Shown in pieces: positions 27,957 through 36,566 of a DNA stretch of 64,000 nt. The notes under the pieces are model-generated. The model saw only the letters and a program-made list of their open reading frames with translations. It did no database searches and had not been told where the DNA came from. The stretch is from Neisseria animaloris (GTDB lineage Bacteria > Pseudomonadota > Gammaproteobacteria > Burkholderiales > Neisseriaceae). The stretch is taken from assembly GCF_900637855.1 (NCBI RefSeq), contig NZ_LR134440.1, positions 930,001 through 994,000 of the forward strand, in the 5' to 3' direction. The first letter of the stretch is position 1. Every line of letters starts with the position of its first letter. Position numbers and translations under genes: made by a program.

Positions 27957-27972
27957 TTCGATAGAGACCCTG
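27957..27972 (+). other. Candidate right attachment site (diverged)
   Basis: TTCGA-4nt-GACCCTG agrees with the T-loop and acceptor side of tRNA-Leu (19544-19559) in the same register (12 of 16 bases). Nineteen bases after GACCCTG starts a hairpin with the same AACCGCTT/AAGCGGTT stem that follows the tRNA. The match is too short to prove the junction. Confidence 0.4.
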
Positions 27973-27984
27973 CCAAAAGATTAC

Positions 27985-28018
27985 AACCGCTTGAAAATGA
28001 AATTTCAAGCGGTTTTTT
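27985..28018. terminator. Terminator at the right end of the satellite
   Basis: Perfect 12-bp stem AACCGCTTGAAA/TTTCAAGCGGTT with a 6-nt loop and a T run. The leftward tssM gene ends at 28141, so on the other strand it may also serve as its terminator. Confidence 0.8.
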
Positions 28019-28140
28019 AATTTGCCATTCATTCTTACTGCAATAATCTAAAAATAAACAGAGCTGAAACAATCTGACAATATCATCACCCTTTTATCTC
28101 AGCCCTTACAATTAAAATTATGATTGCAGTCGTTTTCTGT

Positions 28141-31100
28141 TCACATACATTCAAAAGCGCGTAACTTACTTAAATCAAAGGGATTAGATGCAGTAGAGGT
28201 AGCAAACTCAACCACCACGTTTTTGCCCTGAATATTATATTCCACTACGGTAGTATTACCTGTTTGGCGCAAAATCTTACCCTTTTCAATCAGTTTAAAC
28301 ACCGACCATACACCGGTTTCACTGATACCTGCGCTATTGATTTCAGGAGATGCAATATCGATTTTAGCCAAAGCTCCTTCGTTTTTTGAAGGCCAAGTAA
28401 ATGTTACCGGAGCAACCGGACCATGGCTGTAAACATAACTTTTGCCGTCATAAGAAATATTGGCACTTTCTACGCTAGGATCGAGAATCAATACTTTCAC
28501 GGAAAAATCAAATGTGGGAGTTTCCGATCCTTTATCGAAATAAGCATGACGGATGGCTGTTACTTTATCTAATGTGGAAAAACGTTCTTTAAAGGTCTCA
28601 CTTTTAGCCCTCACTGTTTCTAATTTATCCGACTTTGCCAATACGGCAGCCTGACCAGATAAATTATTGAAGTTACTATATATACCATTCGGCCCAAAAA
28701 TATTGGAGAAACTTTCGAGTGCTACACTATTGGCTGACCCTGATTCAAAAGGATAACCTTGTTTACGCATATCTTGGCAGCTGTTGGTTAATGTTACAAG
28801 CTGTTTCTCTAAAGTAGAGATCAACTTTTCATCAACCACCTTATCGGTGTTTTTCAGAATAATGCCCGAAAAATTATCCAGCATCTCACGAAACGGCAGC
28901 GGCAAGCGATTTACCTCGGCTTTATATTTAACAAAAGAATCATCAGGCGGAAGATCCACACCTTTCTCGACTGCAACATTAATAGCAACCAAATAAACAT
29001 AAAGCTCGTTAATAGCTTCTGTGATACCGTTAATGGCCGGTTCCTGGTTGTTGTCAGACACCGTCAATATATGAAAATCGGCAAAAGCATCATCCACCGG
29101 AGTGGAATGTTTCAAGGCTGCCAATTCATTTTTAACTTCATTTTCACCTTCCGTACCGAGTAGCTTGGAAAGCCCTGCCTTATTTAACCAATCTGCAACT
29201 TTACTACCTGCTTTAGCCGTCAACTGGTTATTAATGTTCAATGTTGTATTTTCGCTAATTCCTTTAATGATGTTCGCCAAAGGAGAGTTTTTTTCCGACA
29301 ATAATTTGGCAATTTGAATGCTTTCGCGAGTCGATTTGGGTGTAACCAGTGATAAGTCGGCCACATAGCCTTTCCACGCACGGATATAGTTATCAAAATA
29401 CAGTCTTTGGGCATCGGAGAGAACCGAAGCTTTACTTTGACTGAGCGAAGCATAATTCCCCAATACCCAATTATCTTCACTAAAAAACCGCTCAGCCGAC
29501 TTGACCATGGTAGGCAGCACTTTTTTAATATATGTTTCTTTTATATAGATAAAATTAATCGGTTGTTTCAATGCACCGCCGCTTTTACGACGAAACAGTA
29601 AATGGCTTTGCACACCACCCATGCTTGAAAACGATACAGGCGTTATTCCTCCTATACCTTCACGCGACACAGAAGTGAGAGTGTCTTCCAGAACCATCGT
29701 TGCAATATCTCGCCGTGCAATTTCCTGCCTACGACGTTCCACCAATTCTTCATCATAAGGCACACTGGAAATGATACTTTGTTTAGAAAGGACTTGGCTC
29801 AAAGCCTGCTCAATGGATTTTTTTTGTTGTTCATCCATTCCGGCAGATTCTGCCTTAGACAGATTGGACATCAACCAATTCTGCATGAAAGCAGCATCGA
29901 AATGTTCTTTATTAAACATCATCAAGTATGCTTTCAAAGCGTTATAGCCATTGATGCCGTCTGAACCACTGGTAGTTCTCAGCAATTCGTCGAGCTTGTA
30001 GCTGATTAATGGCATCACATTGTCTTGGAGAATCCTACGGTACGCAGACTCGCCCACATCACCCATCTGTCCACCCTGATACAAACCCATTCTGTAACTG
30101 AACGGCGGAGAAGAAAGATCAGGAATATCTTCGCTTTTTGTGGTATCCCGTACTTGCTCTGCGAAAGCAACCGCTTTCAACAAATCAGGTGCTTCTGCAA
30201 AAGATTTAGTTTTTTGCTCCAGTTGAGTTGCTTTATCGGTAACTTGCGACAAATACGAGCTGTTGTTCGCATAACTGTTCAACATCAAGGTAATCCCGCC
30301 GATAACCGCTGCGGCAATAACTGCCACCCCCAACCAATACAGCATTTGGTTACGGAAAAACCAAGATTTATTCTCTCCGGCTAAATTGGCCTCACTGAGA
30401 ATAACATCCGAAAACAACCTGTGTAGGAAAAAGCTGTAATCCGTATTTGCGGGGCTGGTGCGCTCTGAATCAAGGTATTTTTTCGACAGCTGAAATTCAC
30501 CTTGCAAACTTTCCAAGGCCGGATTGAAAAGCTCTCCGGTCTGGGTTGCGCTAGAGAAATATACACCACGCCAAACAATGGGCTGCTCGAATTTGGAAGA
30601 CTTCGACAATTCTTTCAGCAGAGAAAGTACGGCCTGATTCAGGCGTTCAAACTCTTCCGGAAATGCAAATGCCGCGGCTTTATCTTCCGGGGATTCCAGA
30701 TTATTAATCGTTCCCAACATGGAAGAACGCAATTTATCTTGAATCTGCACCAGCAAATTAGAGGCAGCCGCAAGCGGTGTTTCCAAACTCTCGTTGGCAG
30801 ATAATGAAATACCGAAATATTGGCTGCGCTGCTCTTCGGTAAGATGTGCGAAAAACTTATCGAACCCATGCAGCAAATCGAGCTTGGTTATCATCAGATA
30901 CACAGGGAAATGAATGCCTAATTTATTGTGCATTTCATGGATACGTTTACGCAATTCCACCGACATCTCGGCAATATTGGTTTTACCGCCCAGCAAATCA
31001 TCTACGCCAACGGTAACCAACACGCCATTAATCGGCTGTTTGGGACGGTAACGTTTCAACAGCGATACGAATTCTTCCCAGTCTTCGGAATCTTTTTCGC

Positions 31101-31698
31101 TATGGTTGTCATGCACCGACAAACGGCCGGCCGTATCCAGCAACACGATTTCATCCGATAAAAACCAATCGCAATCACGCGTACCGGCCAAACCGCTTAC
31201 AGAAGTGCCCAATGTACTTTCCAGCGGGAAATTCAATCCAGAATGTTTCAACGCGGTGGTTTTACCCGAGCCGGCGGCCCCCAAAACAACATACCAAGGC
31301 ATTTGATACAGATATTGGCCTTCTTCCAGTCTGGCCAGCAGGCTGTTTTTAGATTTCGAAAACTTAGCGTTTTTCAATACCTTATCCATCTCCGCAAACT
31401 GACGGCTCATGGAGCTGATATCCGTTGCACTTTTTAAGATGGGTTCTTGTGCCGCGCGAATTTCTTTTAACAAGGCAGCATTGCGGCGCGATTCCCGGTA
31501 TTGCCGGAATATACCCTTAGCCAACCAAATTGCCACGATTGCCGCGCATACCGCCAAGCGGATACTTTTACTCGCCAACGGGCGAATATCTCCGACAGAA
31601 ACCAACGGGCCGATAAACCATACCAAGATAATCAAACCGGCTATACCCAACATCACCCATAAAGAGCGGGATCCTAGAAAATAAAGAAGTTTTTTCAT
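28141..31698 (-). CDS. tssM: Type VI secretion system membrane subunit TssM (IcmF/VasK)
   Basis: 1185 residues, the family length. Two N-terminal membrane helices (about 14-34 and 46-63), cytoplasmic GTPase-like domain with Walker A GAAGSGKTTAL (140-150), VLLDTAGRL and TKLDLLHGF, a third helix near 455-480 (YWLGVAVIAAAVIGGITLML), then a large periplasmic part ending with the beta-rich C-terminal domain. TssM spans the inner membrane and, with TssL and TssJ, forms the channel anchoring the contractile apparatus. Last gene of the leftward tssJ-K-L-M row. It holds the only uptake word of the block (29954-29965). Confidence 0.95.
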   Translation of the reverse strand: MKKLLYFLGSRSLWVMLGIAGLIILVWFIGPLVSVGDIRPLASKSIRLAVCAAIVAIWLAKGIFRQYRESRRNAALLKEIRAAQEPILKSATDISSMSRQFAEMDKVLKNAKFSKSKNSLLARLEEGQYLYQMPWYVVLGAAGSGKTTALKHSGLNFPLESTLGTSVSGLAGTRDCDWFLSDEIVLLDTAGRLSVHDNHSEKDSEDWEEFVSLLKRYRPKQPINGVLVTVGVDDLLGGKTNIAEMSVELRKRIHEMHNKLGIHFPVYLMITKLDLLHGFDKFFAHLTEEQRSQYFGISLSANESLETPLAAASNLLVQIQDKLRSSMLGTINNLESPEDKAAAFAFPEEFERLNQAVLSLLKELSKSSKFEQPIVWRGVYFSSATQTGELFNPALESLQGEFQLSKKYLDSERTSPANTDYSFFLHRLFSDVILSEANLAGENKSWFFRNQMLYWLGVAVIAAAVIGGITLMLNSYANNSSYLSQVTDKATQLEQKTKSFAEAPDLLKAVAFAEQVRDTTKSEDIPDLSSPPFSYRMGLYQGGQMGDVGESAYRRILQDNVMPLISYKLDELLRTTSGSDGINGYNALKAYLMMFNKEHFDAAFMQNWLMSNLSKAESAGMDEQQKKSIEQALSQVLSKQSIISSVPYDEELVERRRQEIARRDIATMVLEDTLTSVSREGIGGITPVSFSSMGGVQSHLLFRRKSGGALKQPINFIYIKETYIKKVLPTMVKSAERFFSEDNWVLGNYASLSQSKASVLSDAQRLYFDNYIRAWKGYVADLSLVTPKSTRESIQIAKLLSEKNSPLANIIKGISENTTLNINNQLTAKAGSKVADWLNKAGLSKLLGTEGENEVKNELAALKHSTPVDDAFADFHILTVSDNNQEPAINGITEAINELYVYLVAINVAVEKGVDLPPDDSFVKYKAEVNRLPLPFREMLDNFSGIILKNTDKVVDEKLISTLEKQLVTLTNSCQDMRKQGYPFESGSANSVALESFSNIFGPNGIYSNFNNLSGQAAVLAKSDKLETVRAKSETFKERFSTLDKVTAIRHAYFDKGSETPTFDFSVKVLILDPSVESANISYDGKSYVYSHGPVAPVTFTWPSKNEGALAKIDIASPEINSAGISETGVWSVFKLIEKGKILRQTGNTTVVEYNIQGKNVVVEFATSTASNPFDLSKLRAFECM

Positions 31699-31748
31699 GC
31701 TCGTTTTTCCGTATCAATCCAATTTCAGATTACTTGTCCTCAGGTAGA

Positions 31749-32996
31749 TCATTGCGCAACGGGTGATGCCGATTCAGCCTGCACCTCCACACTGCTGCCT
31801 AATCTAGGGCCGGTACCGGTAGTAAATAATGTAATCTCAACCCTTCGGTTTTTAGCTCTGTTTTCCGGAGAATCATTCGGTGCCACCGGATCTGTGGAGC
31901 CACGGCCTTCCGAACGAATACGGTTGTTTCCGTTTTGTACGTAAGTCAACAGAATTTCTTTAACCGCATCTGCCCTTCCTTGTGATAAATGCCAGTTAGA
32001 TGGGAAATTCAGACTCTGTATCGGTTTGTTGTCAGTAAATCCGGTAACAACCACTTGCCCGTCAACACTGTTCAACGCCTGCCCTACTGCCGCCAAAACC
32101 GGATAGTACTGGTCTTGGATATAGGCAGAACCGGATTCAAATAAGCCATCACCCAAAATAGTTACCGTACTGCGGTCGGGAGCATCGGCAACAGAAACCA
32201 ATTTCCTGGCAATTTCATTTTCCAGCAACGGACGCAAACGAACGGTGTTTTTCACTTCTCTTTGCTTAGGTGCAACCATAGGCAACTTGAGGCTGTTTAC
32301 TTTCGTGCTTGCCGTATCGAAGTCGTCTCCAAGAGACCACTGCATCGCAAAATAAGCAATGCCTAACACTACCGCACCTAAAACTCCTACCACCCATAAC
32401 GGAATAGTCAATCTACGCCGTTGCCTTTGTACGGTATTTTTAACTACTGGGTCATGACCGAACAGATTAGCTGTTTGGTCAGGACGGCGGGCATGAATGA
32501 TCGCCAGTAAATCTCTTTTGATTTTGTCCACTTCCAGCTCACCGCTGGCCAAGACTTGATATTTACCTTTGTAGCCGAATTGCAAGCACAGATACATAAA
32601 TTCAATCAAATCAATATTTTTATCCGGATCTTGCTTTAGATTTTGAATAATTTCGAAGAAACGCTCACCGCCCCACGTTTCATCATAAAAAGACACCAGC
32701 AAGCTGTTTTTAGACCAACTCTCATCGGCCCAGCCTGCACGCACGGCCAACTCGTCCACAAACGTGCACAAACAATATTTTGCCGCCTGTATTGCGTCAT
32801 ATTTAGCACCGTTTTTTTCAGCGTCTTCTTCAAAGCGGTTAATCAACAAAGAAAATTTGTTGATCAGACTATCTGTAGGCAACTGACTGGTTGTTTGCCT
32901 CATAGCATTGACCAAAATGAAAACAGGCTTCGCCGCTTCAATCAATGGGTTGTAAATATTTACATTTCCATAAGCAGCATAATTCTGGTTATTCAT
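31749..32996 (-). CDS. tssL: TssL (DotU family) with C-terminal OmpA-like peptidoglycan-binding domain
   Basis: 415 residues from ATG 32996. DotU domain at 10-175 (FVDELAVRAGW, WGGERFFEII, LIEFMYLCLQFGYKGKYQ), one membrane helix at 196-218 (IPLWVVGVLGAVVLGIAYFAM), then an OmpA-like domain at about 285-400 with VTGFTDN, LSQGRADAVKEIL and RSEGRGSTDPVAPNDSPENRAKNRRVEI. This is the extended TssL that anchors the T6SS membrane complex to peptidoglycan by itself. An upstream TTG in the same frame was not chosen. Confidence 0.95.
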   Translation of the reverse strand: MNNQNYAAYGNVNIYNPLIEAAKPVFILVNAMRQTTSQLPTDSLINKFSLLINRFEEDAEKNGAKYDAIQAAKYCLCTFVDELAVRAGWADESWSKNSLLVSFYDETWGGERFFEIIQNLKQDPDKNIDLIEFMYLCLQFGYKGKYQVLASGELEVDKIKRDLLAIIHARRPDQTANLFGHDPVVKNTVQRQRRRLTIPLWVVGVLGAVVLGIAYFAMQWSLGDDFDTASTKVNSLKLPMVAPKQREVKNTVRLRPLLENEIARKLVSVADAPDRSTVTILGDGLFESGSAYIQDQYYPVLAAVGQALNSVDGQVVVTGFTDNKPIQSLNFPSNWHLSQGRADAVKEILLTYVQNGNNRIRSEGRGSTDPVAPNDSPENRAKNRRVEITLFTTGTGPRLGSSVEVQAESASPVAQ

Positions 32997-33018
32997 ACAC
33001 AGTTCCAAATCAAATTAA

Positions 33019-34362
33019 TTAGCTCAAAGATTTAATCGCCCAAAATTCAACGTCCAAATTCGGGAAATTCCCTGCCAGATGGAAGGCCATTCCTGAAGAA
33101 GTATCGAACATATCCCACAGTTCGTTCTTCTTATCCAGCTCGAAGTAGACATAACCGCTGTGATATGGCAGTTCCCGCGGCGCAACCGACAAGGCATGCA
33201 CTCTGATACCGGGCAAATGGTAGGCCACCAATTCTTTCACTTTTTCTACCGTGCCAATCTTCACCACGCTGGGAATCTTCTGGCGCAGTGCTTCATTCGG
33301 CATATCGGCTTTAACGGCCAAAATAAACGAGGCTTTATCCAGCAAAGTCTGATCCGGCGTTTGTGCGACGTGCGTCGCTTCATCGCGCATATCCAGCGGA
33401 ATTCTGATGGCACGCTGCTCAAGCACAATGGAAAGAGATTTGCGCAGATGGAAAAACAACTTGCCGAAACAGGAAGCCAAATCGTTATGCATATAAACCG
33501 GAAGCCCACCTACTTTTCTGGCTGGCAAGAATGTCATCAAATCCGCACAAAGTTTGGATAAATTTACAAACAGCTGCTCGGGATGGGTTTGGCGTGCACC
33601 TTCCTGCTCATGCCCTAAATAAGCCAAATACCGGTTAATTGTTTGAAGCATCATGAAATCCATTACTTCAACCGACCCGCCGGTATTCGGATCATTCACC
33701 GCATTGGCCAAGCTATTGCTCTTCTGCATCAGCAATCCGTATATTTCGGAAATATAAGCTTTCAAATGCTGTTGCTTTTGACTACCTAAAAATGGTGGGA
33801 TATAAGTTTCGTCCAGCACCACCTCAAAATCAGCCGAACAAGAATCAATCAATGCTATGGGCAATGCAGTTTGCCCGCTGGTTACATCGCTTTCCAACAC
33901 AAGCATCGGATTGAGTTCGGCCAATGTCAACTGACGGGTATCCAGTTCGGTATTGGTTGTATCGACCAATGCTTTGTCAAATGCCTTATATCGGAAAGAA
34001 CCGGCAAACCCTTCTTCCGGAAAACCGATTTCATTATTCACTGATGAAGGCAGCGTAACCGCCAAACACAGTTTGGTATCTTTAACATTGGCAGGCACTT
34101 TGAAGCTTAAGCTTTCCAATTGCTTTTCAGACAACATAAAAACCGAGCCGTCAGGGAATACTCCTTCGGCTTCACGCACACCGATAACGCCTCGCTTCAA
34201 TCCGCCGGTATCAAGTACCAATGAAGAAAATCCCCAAAAATATCCTTCCCGCGATAATGCCAATTGCCGCAGACCGGATTCAATATAACGCTCAAATTGC
34301 TGGAAATGCTGAGGGGTAATGAATATACCTTCCGACCAGACTACTTTTGCTTCGATTGCCAT
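33019..34362 (-). CDS. tssK: Type VI secretion system baseplate subunit TssK
   Basis: 447 residues. TssK pattern at the N-terminus: VVWSEGIFITPQHFQQFERYIE, then RGVIGVREAEGVFPDGSVF; C-terminal VRVHALSVAPRELPYHSGYVYFELDKKNELWDMF and SSGMAFHLAGNFPNLDVEFWAI are also typical. TssK trimers link the cytoplasmic baseplate to the TssJLM membrane complex. It lies between tssJ and tssL with small gaps, clearly one operon. Confidence 0.95.
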   Translation of the reverse strand: MAIEAKVVWSEGIFITPQHFQQFERYIESGLRQLALSREGYFWGFSSLVLDTGGLKRGVIGVREAEGVFPDGSVFMLSEKQLESLSFKVPANVKDTKLCLAVTLPSSVNNEIGFPEEGFAGSFRYKAFDKALVDTTNTELDTRQLTLAELNPMLVLESDVTSGQTALPIALIDSCSADFEVVLDETYIPPFLGSQKQQHLKAYISEIYGLLMQKSNSLANAVNDPNTGGSVEVMDFMMLQTINRYLAYLGHEQEGARQTHPEQLFVNLSKLCADLMTFLPARKVGGLPVYMHNDLASCFGKLFFHLRKSLSIVLEQRAIRIPLDMRDEATHVAQTPDQTLLDKASFILAVKADMPNEALRQKIPSVVKIGTVEKVKELVAYHLPGIRVHALSVAPRELPYHSGYVYFELDKKNELWDMFDTSSGMAFHLAGNFPNLDVEFWAIKSLS

Positions 34363-34401
34363 GTTTTCAACCCAAATAAATTATCGTTATACGTGTGCAG
34401 A

Positions 34402-35034
34402 TTATTTATCTTCGCGGAAAATACCTTTGCTCAAATCATTGGCTTCCTTACGCGCTTTGCCGCTTTCCCGAATATTTTTCTGTTCGGGATGCCGCTCTTT
34501 ATATTCTTTCAACATTTCCCTCATTTCTTGTTTGGAAAGTTGGCTGACGGTATTTTTACCGATATTCAGATATAGATATTGTCTGCCGAACTGATACCAG
34601 CGTTTGTCTTGCTTCAACAGCATCAACCGCCATTGGCTTTCATTCAAATCGCGATAGCTGACAACCACACCGAAGTATTTCAAATGCGAATCGACTTTTA
34701 CCGGAAATACCTTAACCGTATCGGGATGCAGCATATATTGATTATGCTGAATCAGTTTATCGCCTAATTTTTCTTTGGTTTCGTTGATGAGATCGAAATA
34801 ATTGGACTGTTTGAATTCACCGTCGGAAGTGAGCTGGTATAAATCCAAACGAACAGGAGAGGGTCGACCGACCATATCGGGGTTAACATCGGGTGCAACG
34901 ATTATTTGAACATTGACTTTTTCGCCGCTTTCATCCGATTCTTTCGGCGGCTTGTGATCAGAAGCACAAGCACCCAGCATTAAAAAAGAGATTAAAATCA
35001 ATATCTGCGATATCAAATTCTTTTGCATATTCAT
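34402..35034 (-). CDS. tssJ: Type VI secretion lipoprotein TssJ
   Basis: 210 residues with a lipoprotein signal: ISFLMLGAC lipobox with Cys at about 23. The mature protein has the TssJ sandwich pattern (VQIIVAPDVNPDMVGRPSPVRLDLYQL, FDLINE, LHPDTVKVFPVKVDSHLKYFGVVVSYRDLNESQWRL). TssJ sits in the outer membrane and joins the periplasmic end of TssM. The C-terminal tail (about 165-210) is long and highly charged, beyond the usual roughly 160-180 residues. First gene of the tss row; a second ATG two codons downstream is also possible. Confidence 0.93.
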   Translation of the reverse strand: MNMQKNLISQILILISFLMLGACASDHKPPKESDESGEKVNVQIIVAPDVNPDMVGRPSPVRLDLYQLTSDGEFKQSNYFDLINETKEKLGDKLIQHNQYMLHPDTVKVFPVKVDSHLKYFGVVVSYRDLNESQWRLMLLKQDKRWYQFGRQYLYLNIGKNTVSQLSKQEMREMLKEYKERHPEQKNIRESGKARKEANDLSKGIFREDK

Positions 35035-35365
35035 TCCCGTGCTTTCTTTAAAGCATCATGTTTTAAACAACCGAATCATGGCCAATGCTTGATAACAATT
35101 TCTTACAATTCTAGCATTTGGAAAAAAAATGTAAACCAGCAAACGAGCCTTAAAACAATAATTCTTCAATTACGCAGTAATGGCTGATATAAACCTTAGA
35201 TAATAAGAACAATAAACAATAAAAATGTTCCTTACTTTTGTTTAAGCATTCTTTTCTATCTCGTAACACTAGGATTAATCAACAACTAATAGTAGCCGTT
35301 ATCCAGACAAGGAAGTATTTTCACTTTTTACCATCCGCCTCCACAATTATTCTGTATTCTTAAAT
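35035..35365. other. AT-rich region upstream of the tss operon
   Basis: 331 bases without a gene or uptake word, clearly richer in A and T than the flanking core genes. It should hold the promoter of the leftward tssJ-K-L-M operon. I see no tRNA, integrase remnant or repeat that would mark an island end. Confidence 0.6.
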
Positions 35366-35411
35366 TGAAACAGGCCGTCTGAAAAGTATTTTTTCAGACG
35401 GCCTGTTTCAA
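35366..35411 (-). terminator. DUS-pair terminator behind moaA
   Basis: GAAACAGGCCGTCTGAAAA/TTTTCAGACGGCCTGTTTC, long perfect stem, 10 bases past the moaA stop. Confidence 0.88.
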
Positions 35412-35420
35412 TTTAATCCG

Positions 35421-36395
35421 CTATCCGCCCGTCAACGCCATAACTCGGATAATTTTTTTCGGCTTTTCTACAAACTCATGTTTTTCCGGCTTTCGCATAA
35501 TCGCACTACGAACCGTATCTTCCAACTCATCATCACTGCATCCATTACGCAACATCGGACGCAAAGCCACTTTATCTTCCTGTCCCAAACACAGATGGAT
35601 ATTGCCTGTGGCGGAAAGGCGCACACGGTTGCAGGTGGCGCAGAAATGCTGGCTCATCGGCGTAATCAAGCCAAGCGTAAAGCCGCCGTCGGCACTCTGC
35701 CAATAACGTGCAGGTCCTCCGCCGATTTTGCCTTCAAACGGCGTTAAATCAAACTTCTGCTGCAATTCCGCCAATACCGGCTGCAAGCTGACTTTGGCAT
35801 GTGCCTGCCCGGTTTCTCCCATCGGCATGGCTTCAATCAGGTTGAGAATAAAGCCGTTTTCGATACAGAAAGCTACCATGTCGTCTAAATCCGCATCATT
35901 AATCCCCTTAAGCGGGACCATATTGATTTTGATGCGTTCGAAACCGGCTTCTTTGGCGGTTCGGATGCCGTCCAATACCTGCGGTAGGCAATCGGTACCG
36001 GTAATATCTTTCACACAATCGTTGCGCAGGCTGTCCAAACTGATATTCAAACGACGTACACCGGCTTCACGCAATTCGCAGGCGTGTTTGTGCAGTTGCG
36101 TACCGTTGGTAGTCAACGAAATATCTTCGACACCGGGCTGGCGGTTGATCTCAGCGGCCAAATCAGCCAACCCTTTGCGCAACAGCGGCTCGCCGCCGGT
36201 AAGCCGGAAACGCTTGGTACCCAACCGTGCGAATGCGGCAGCCACACGGGCAAGCTCTTCAATGGTCAACCAGTCTTGGGGAATGGCAAAACCTTTGAAG
36301 CCTTTGGGCAAACAGTAAGTACAACGCAAATCGCAACGGTCGGTTACGGAAATACGTAAATAATCAATATTGCGGCCGAATGCGTCGGTAAGCAT
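35421..36395 (-). CDS. moaA: GTP 3',8-cyclase (molybdenum cofactor synthesis)
   Basis: 324 residues. Radical-SAM cluster CDLRCTYC near residue 22-29 after DYLRISVTDR, RLTGGEPLLR, second cluster region FCATCNRVRLSATGNIHLCLG, and the essential C-terminal GG (ALTGG). MoaA turns GTP into 3',8-cyclo-7,8-dihydro-GTP, the first step to molybdopterin. No other moa gene is next to it in this window. Confidence 0.97.
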   Translation of the reverse strand: MLTDAFGRNIDYLRISVTDRCDLRCTYCLPKGFKGFAIPQDWLTIEELARVAAAFARLGTKRFRLTGGEPLLRKGLADLAAEINRQPGVEDISLTTNGTQLHKHACELREAGVRRLNISLDSLRNDCVKDITGTDCLPQVLDGIRTAKEAGFERIKINMVPLKGINDADLDDMVAFCIENGFILNLIEAMPMGETGQAHAKVSLQPVLAELQQKFDLTPFEGKIGGGPARYWQSADGGFTLGLITPMSQHFCATCNRVRLSATGNIHLCLGQEDKVALRPMLRNGCSDDELEDTVRSAIMRKPEKHEFVEKPKKIIRVMALTGG

Positions 36396-36502
36396 GGCAA
36401 TACCTGTAATAATGTGTTGTGTTTGATGGTGATTGTATGCTGCCCTGCCCGCTTTGTTGATGCTGCATTGTGGCTAGGGGCTAGTTATTTCGGAGAATAT
36501 AC

Positions 36503-36554
36503 AGGTCGTCTGAACGTATTACAAAGGCCGTCTGAAAAGTTTCAGACGGCCTTT
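36503..36554 (-). terminator. Uptake-sequence cluster and terminator behind lrgB
   Basis: AAAGGCCGTCTGAAA/TTTCAGACGGCCTTT (36523-36554) is a perfect hairpin past the lrgB stop. Next to it at 36503-36514 lies AGGTCGTCTGAA, the mucDUS dialect variant. Confidence 0.8.
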
Positions 36555-36566
36555 CCGGTTGCGTGA

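Larger units (their letters stand above)
19544..27972. mobile_element. Integrated phage satellite (PICI/P4-like) in tRNA-Leu(CAA)
   Basis: A tRNA 3' end, a tyrosine integrase directly beside it, AlpA regulator, terminase small subunit without large subunit, P4-type primase fragment under a C4-like RNA, a toxin-antitoxin pair and a repeat-rich tail, all within 8.4 kb and all genes rightward. No capsid, portal, tail or lysis gene is present. The right end is placed at a sequence that matches the tRNA in register (TTCGA, 4 nt, GACCCTG at 27957-27972; tRNA at 19544-19559), followed by the same terminator stem. Integrase arm-like words lie near both ends. The element carries many uptake words from 22.1 kb onward, so it has probably lived in Neisseria for long. 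The exact right junction is uncertain. Confidence 0.75.
26290..27983. other. Gene-free, repeat-rich right part of the satellite
   Basis: About 1.7 kb with no believable gene. Open frames at 26544, 27137 and 27183 have no family character and poor codon patterns. It holds ATTGT..ACAAT palindromes (26634-26717), a cluster of GGGTA...TACCC palindromes (26750-26885), pairs of near-identical 17-21 bp words about 0.9-1.3 kb apart, a 15-bp tandem repeat (CTGCACCTGCAAATT twice, 27363-27392), a DUS at 27058 and 27649, and integrase arm-like words at 27884-27905. It looks like a replication origin plus decayed sequence. Confidence 0.6.

Noticed and set aside
19567..35365. One large island including both the satellite and the tss genes
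   Set aside because: The tRNA-like trace and terminator lie at about 28.0 kb, the tss genes run in the opposite direction, and no repeat of the tRNA end is seen near 35 kb. A joint origin cannot be excluded.
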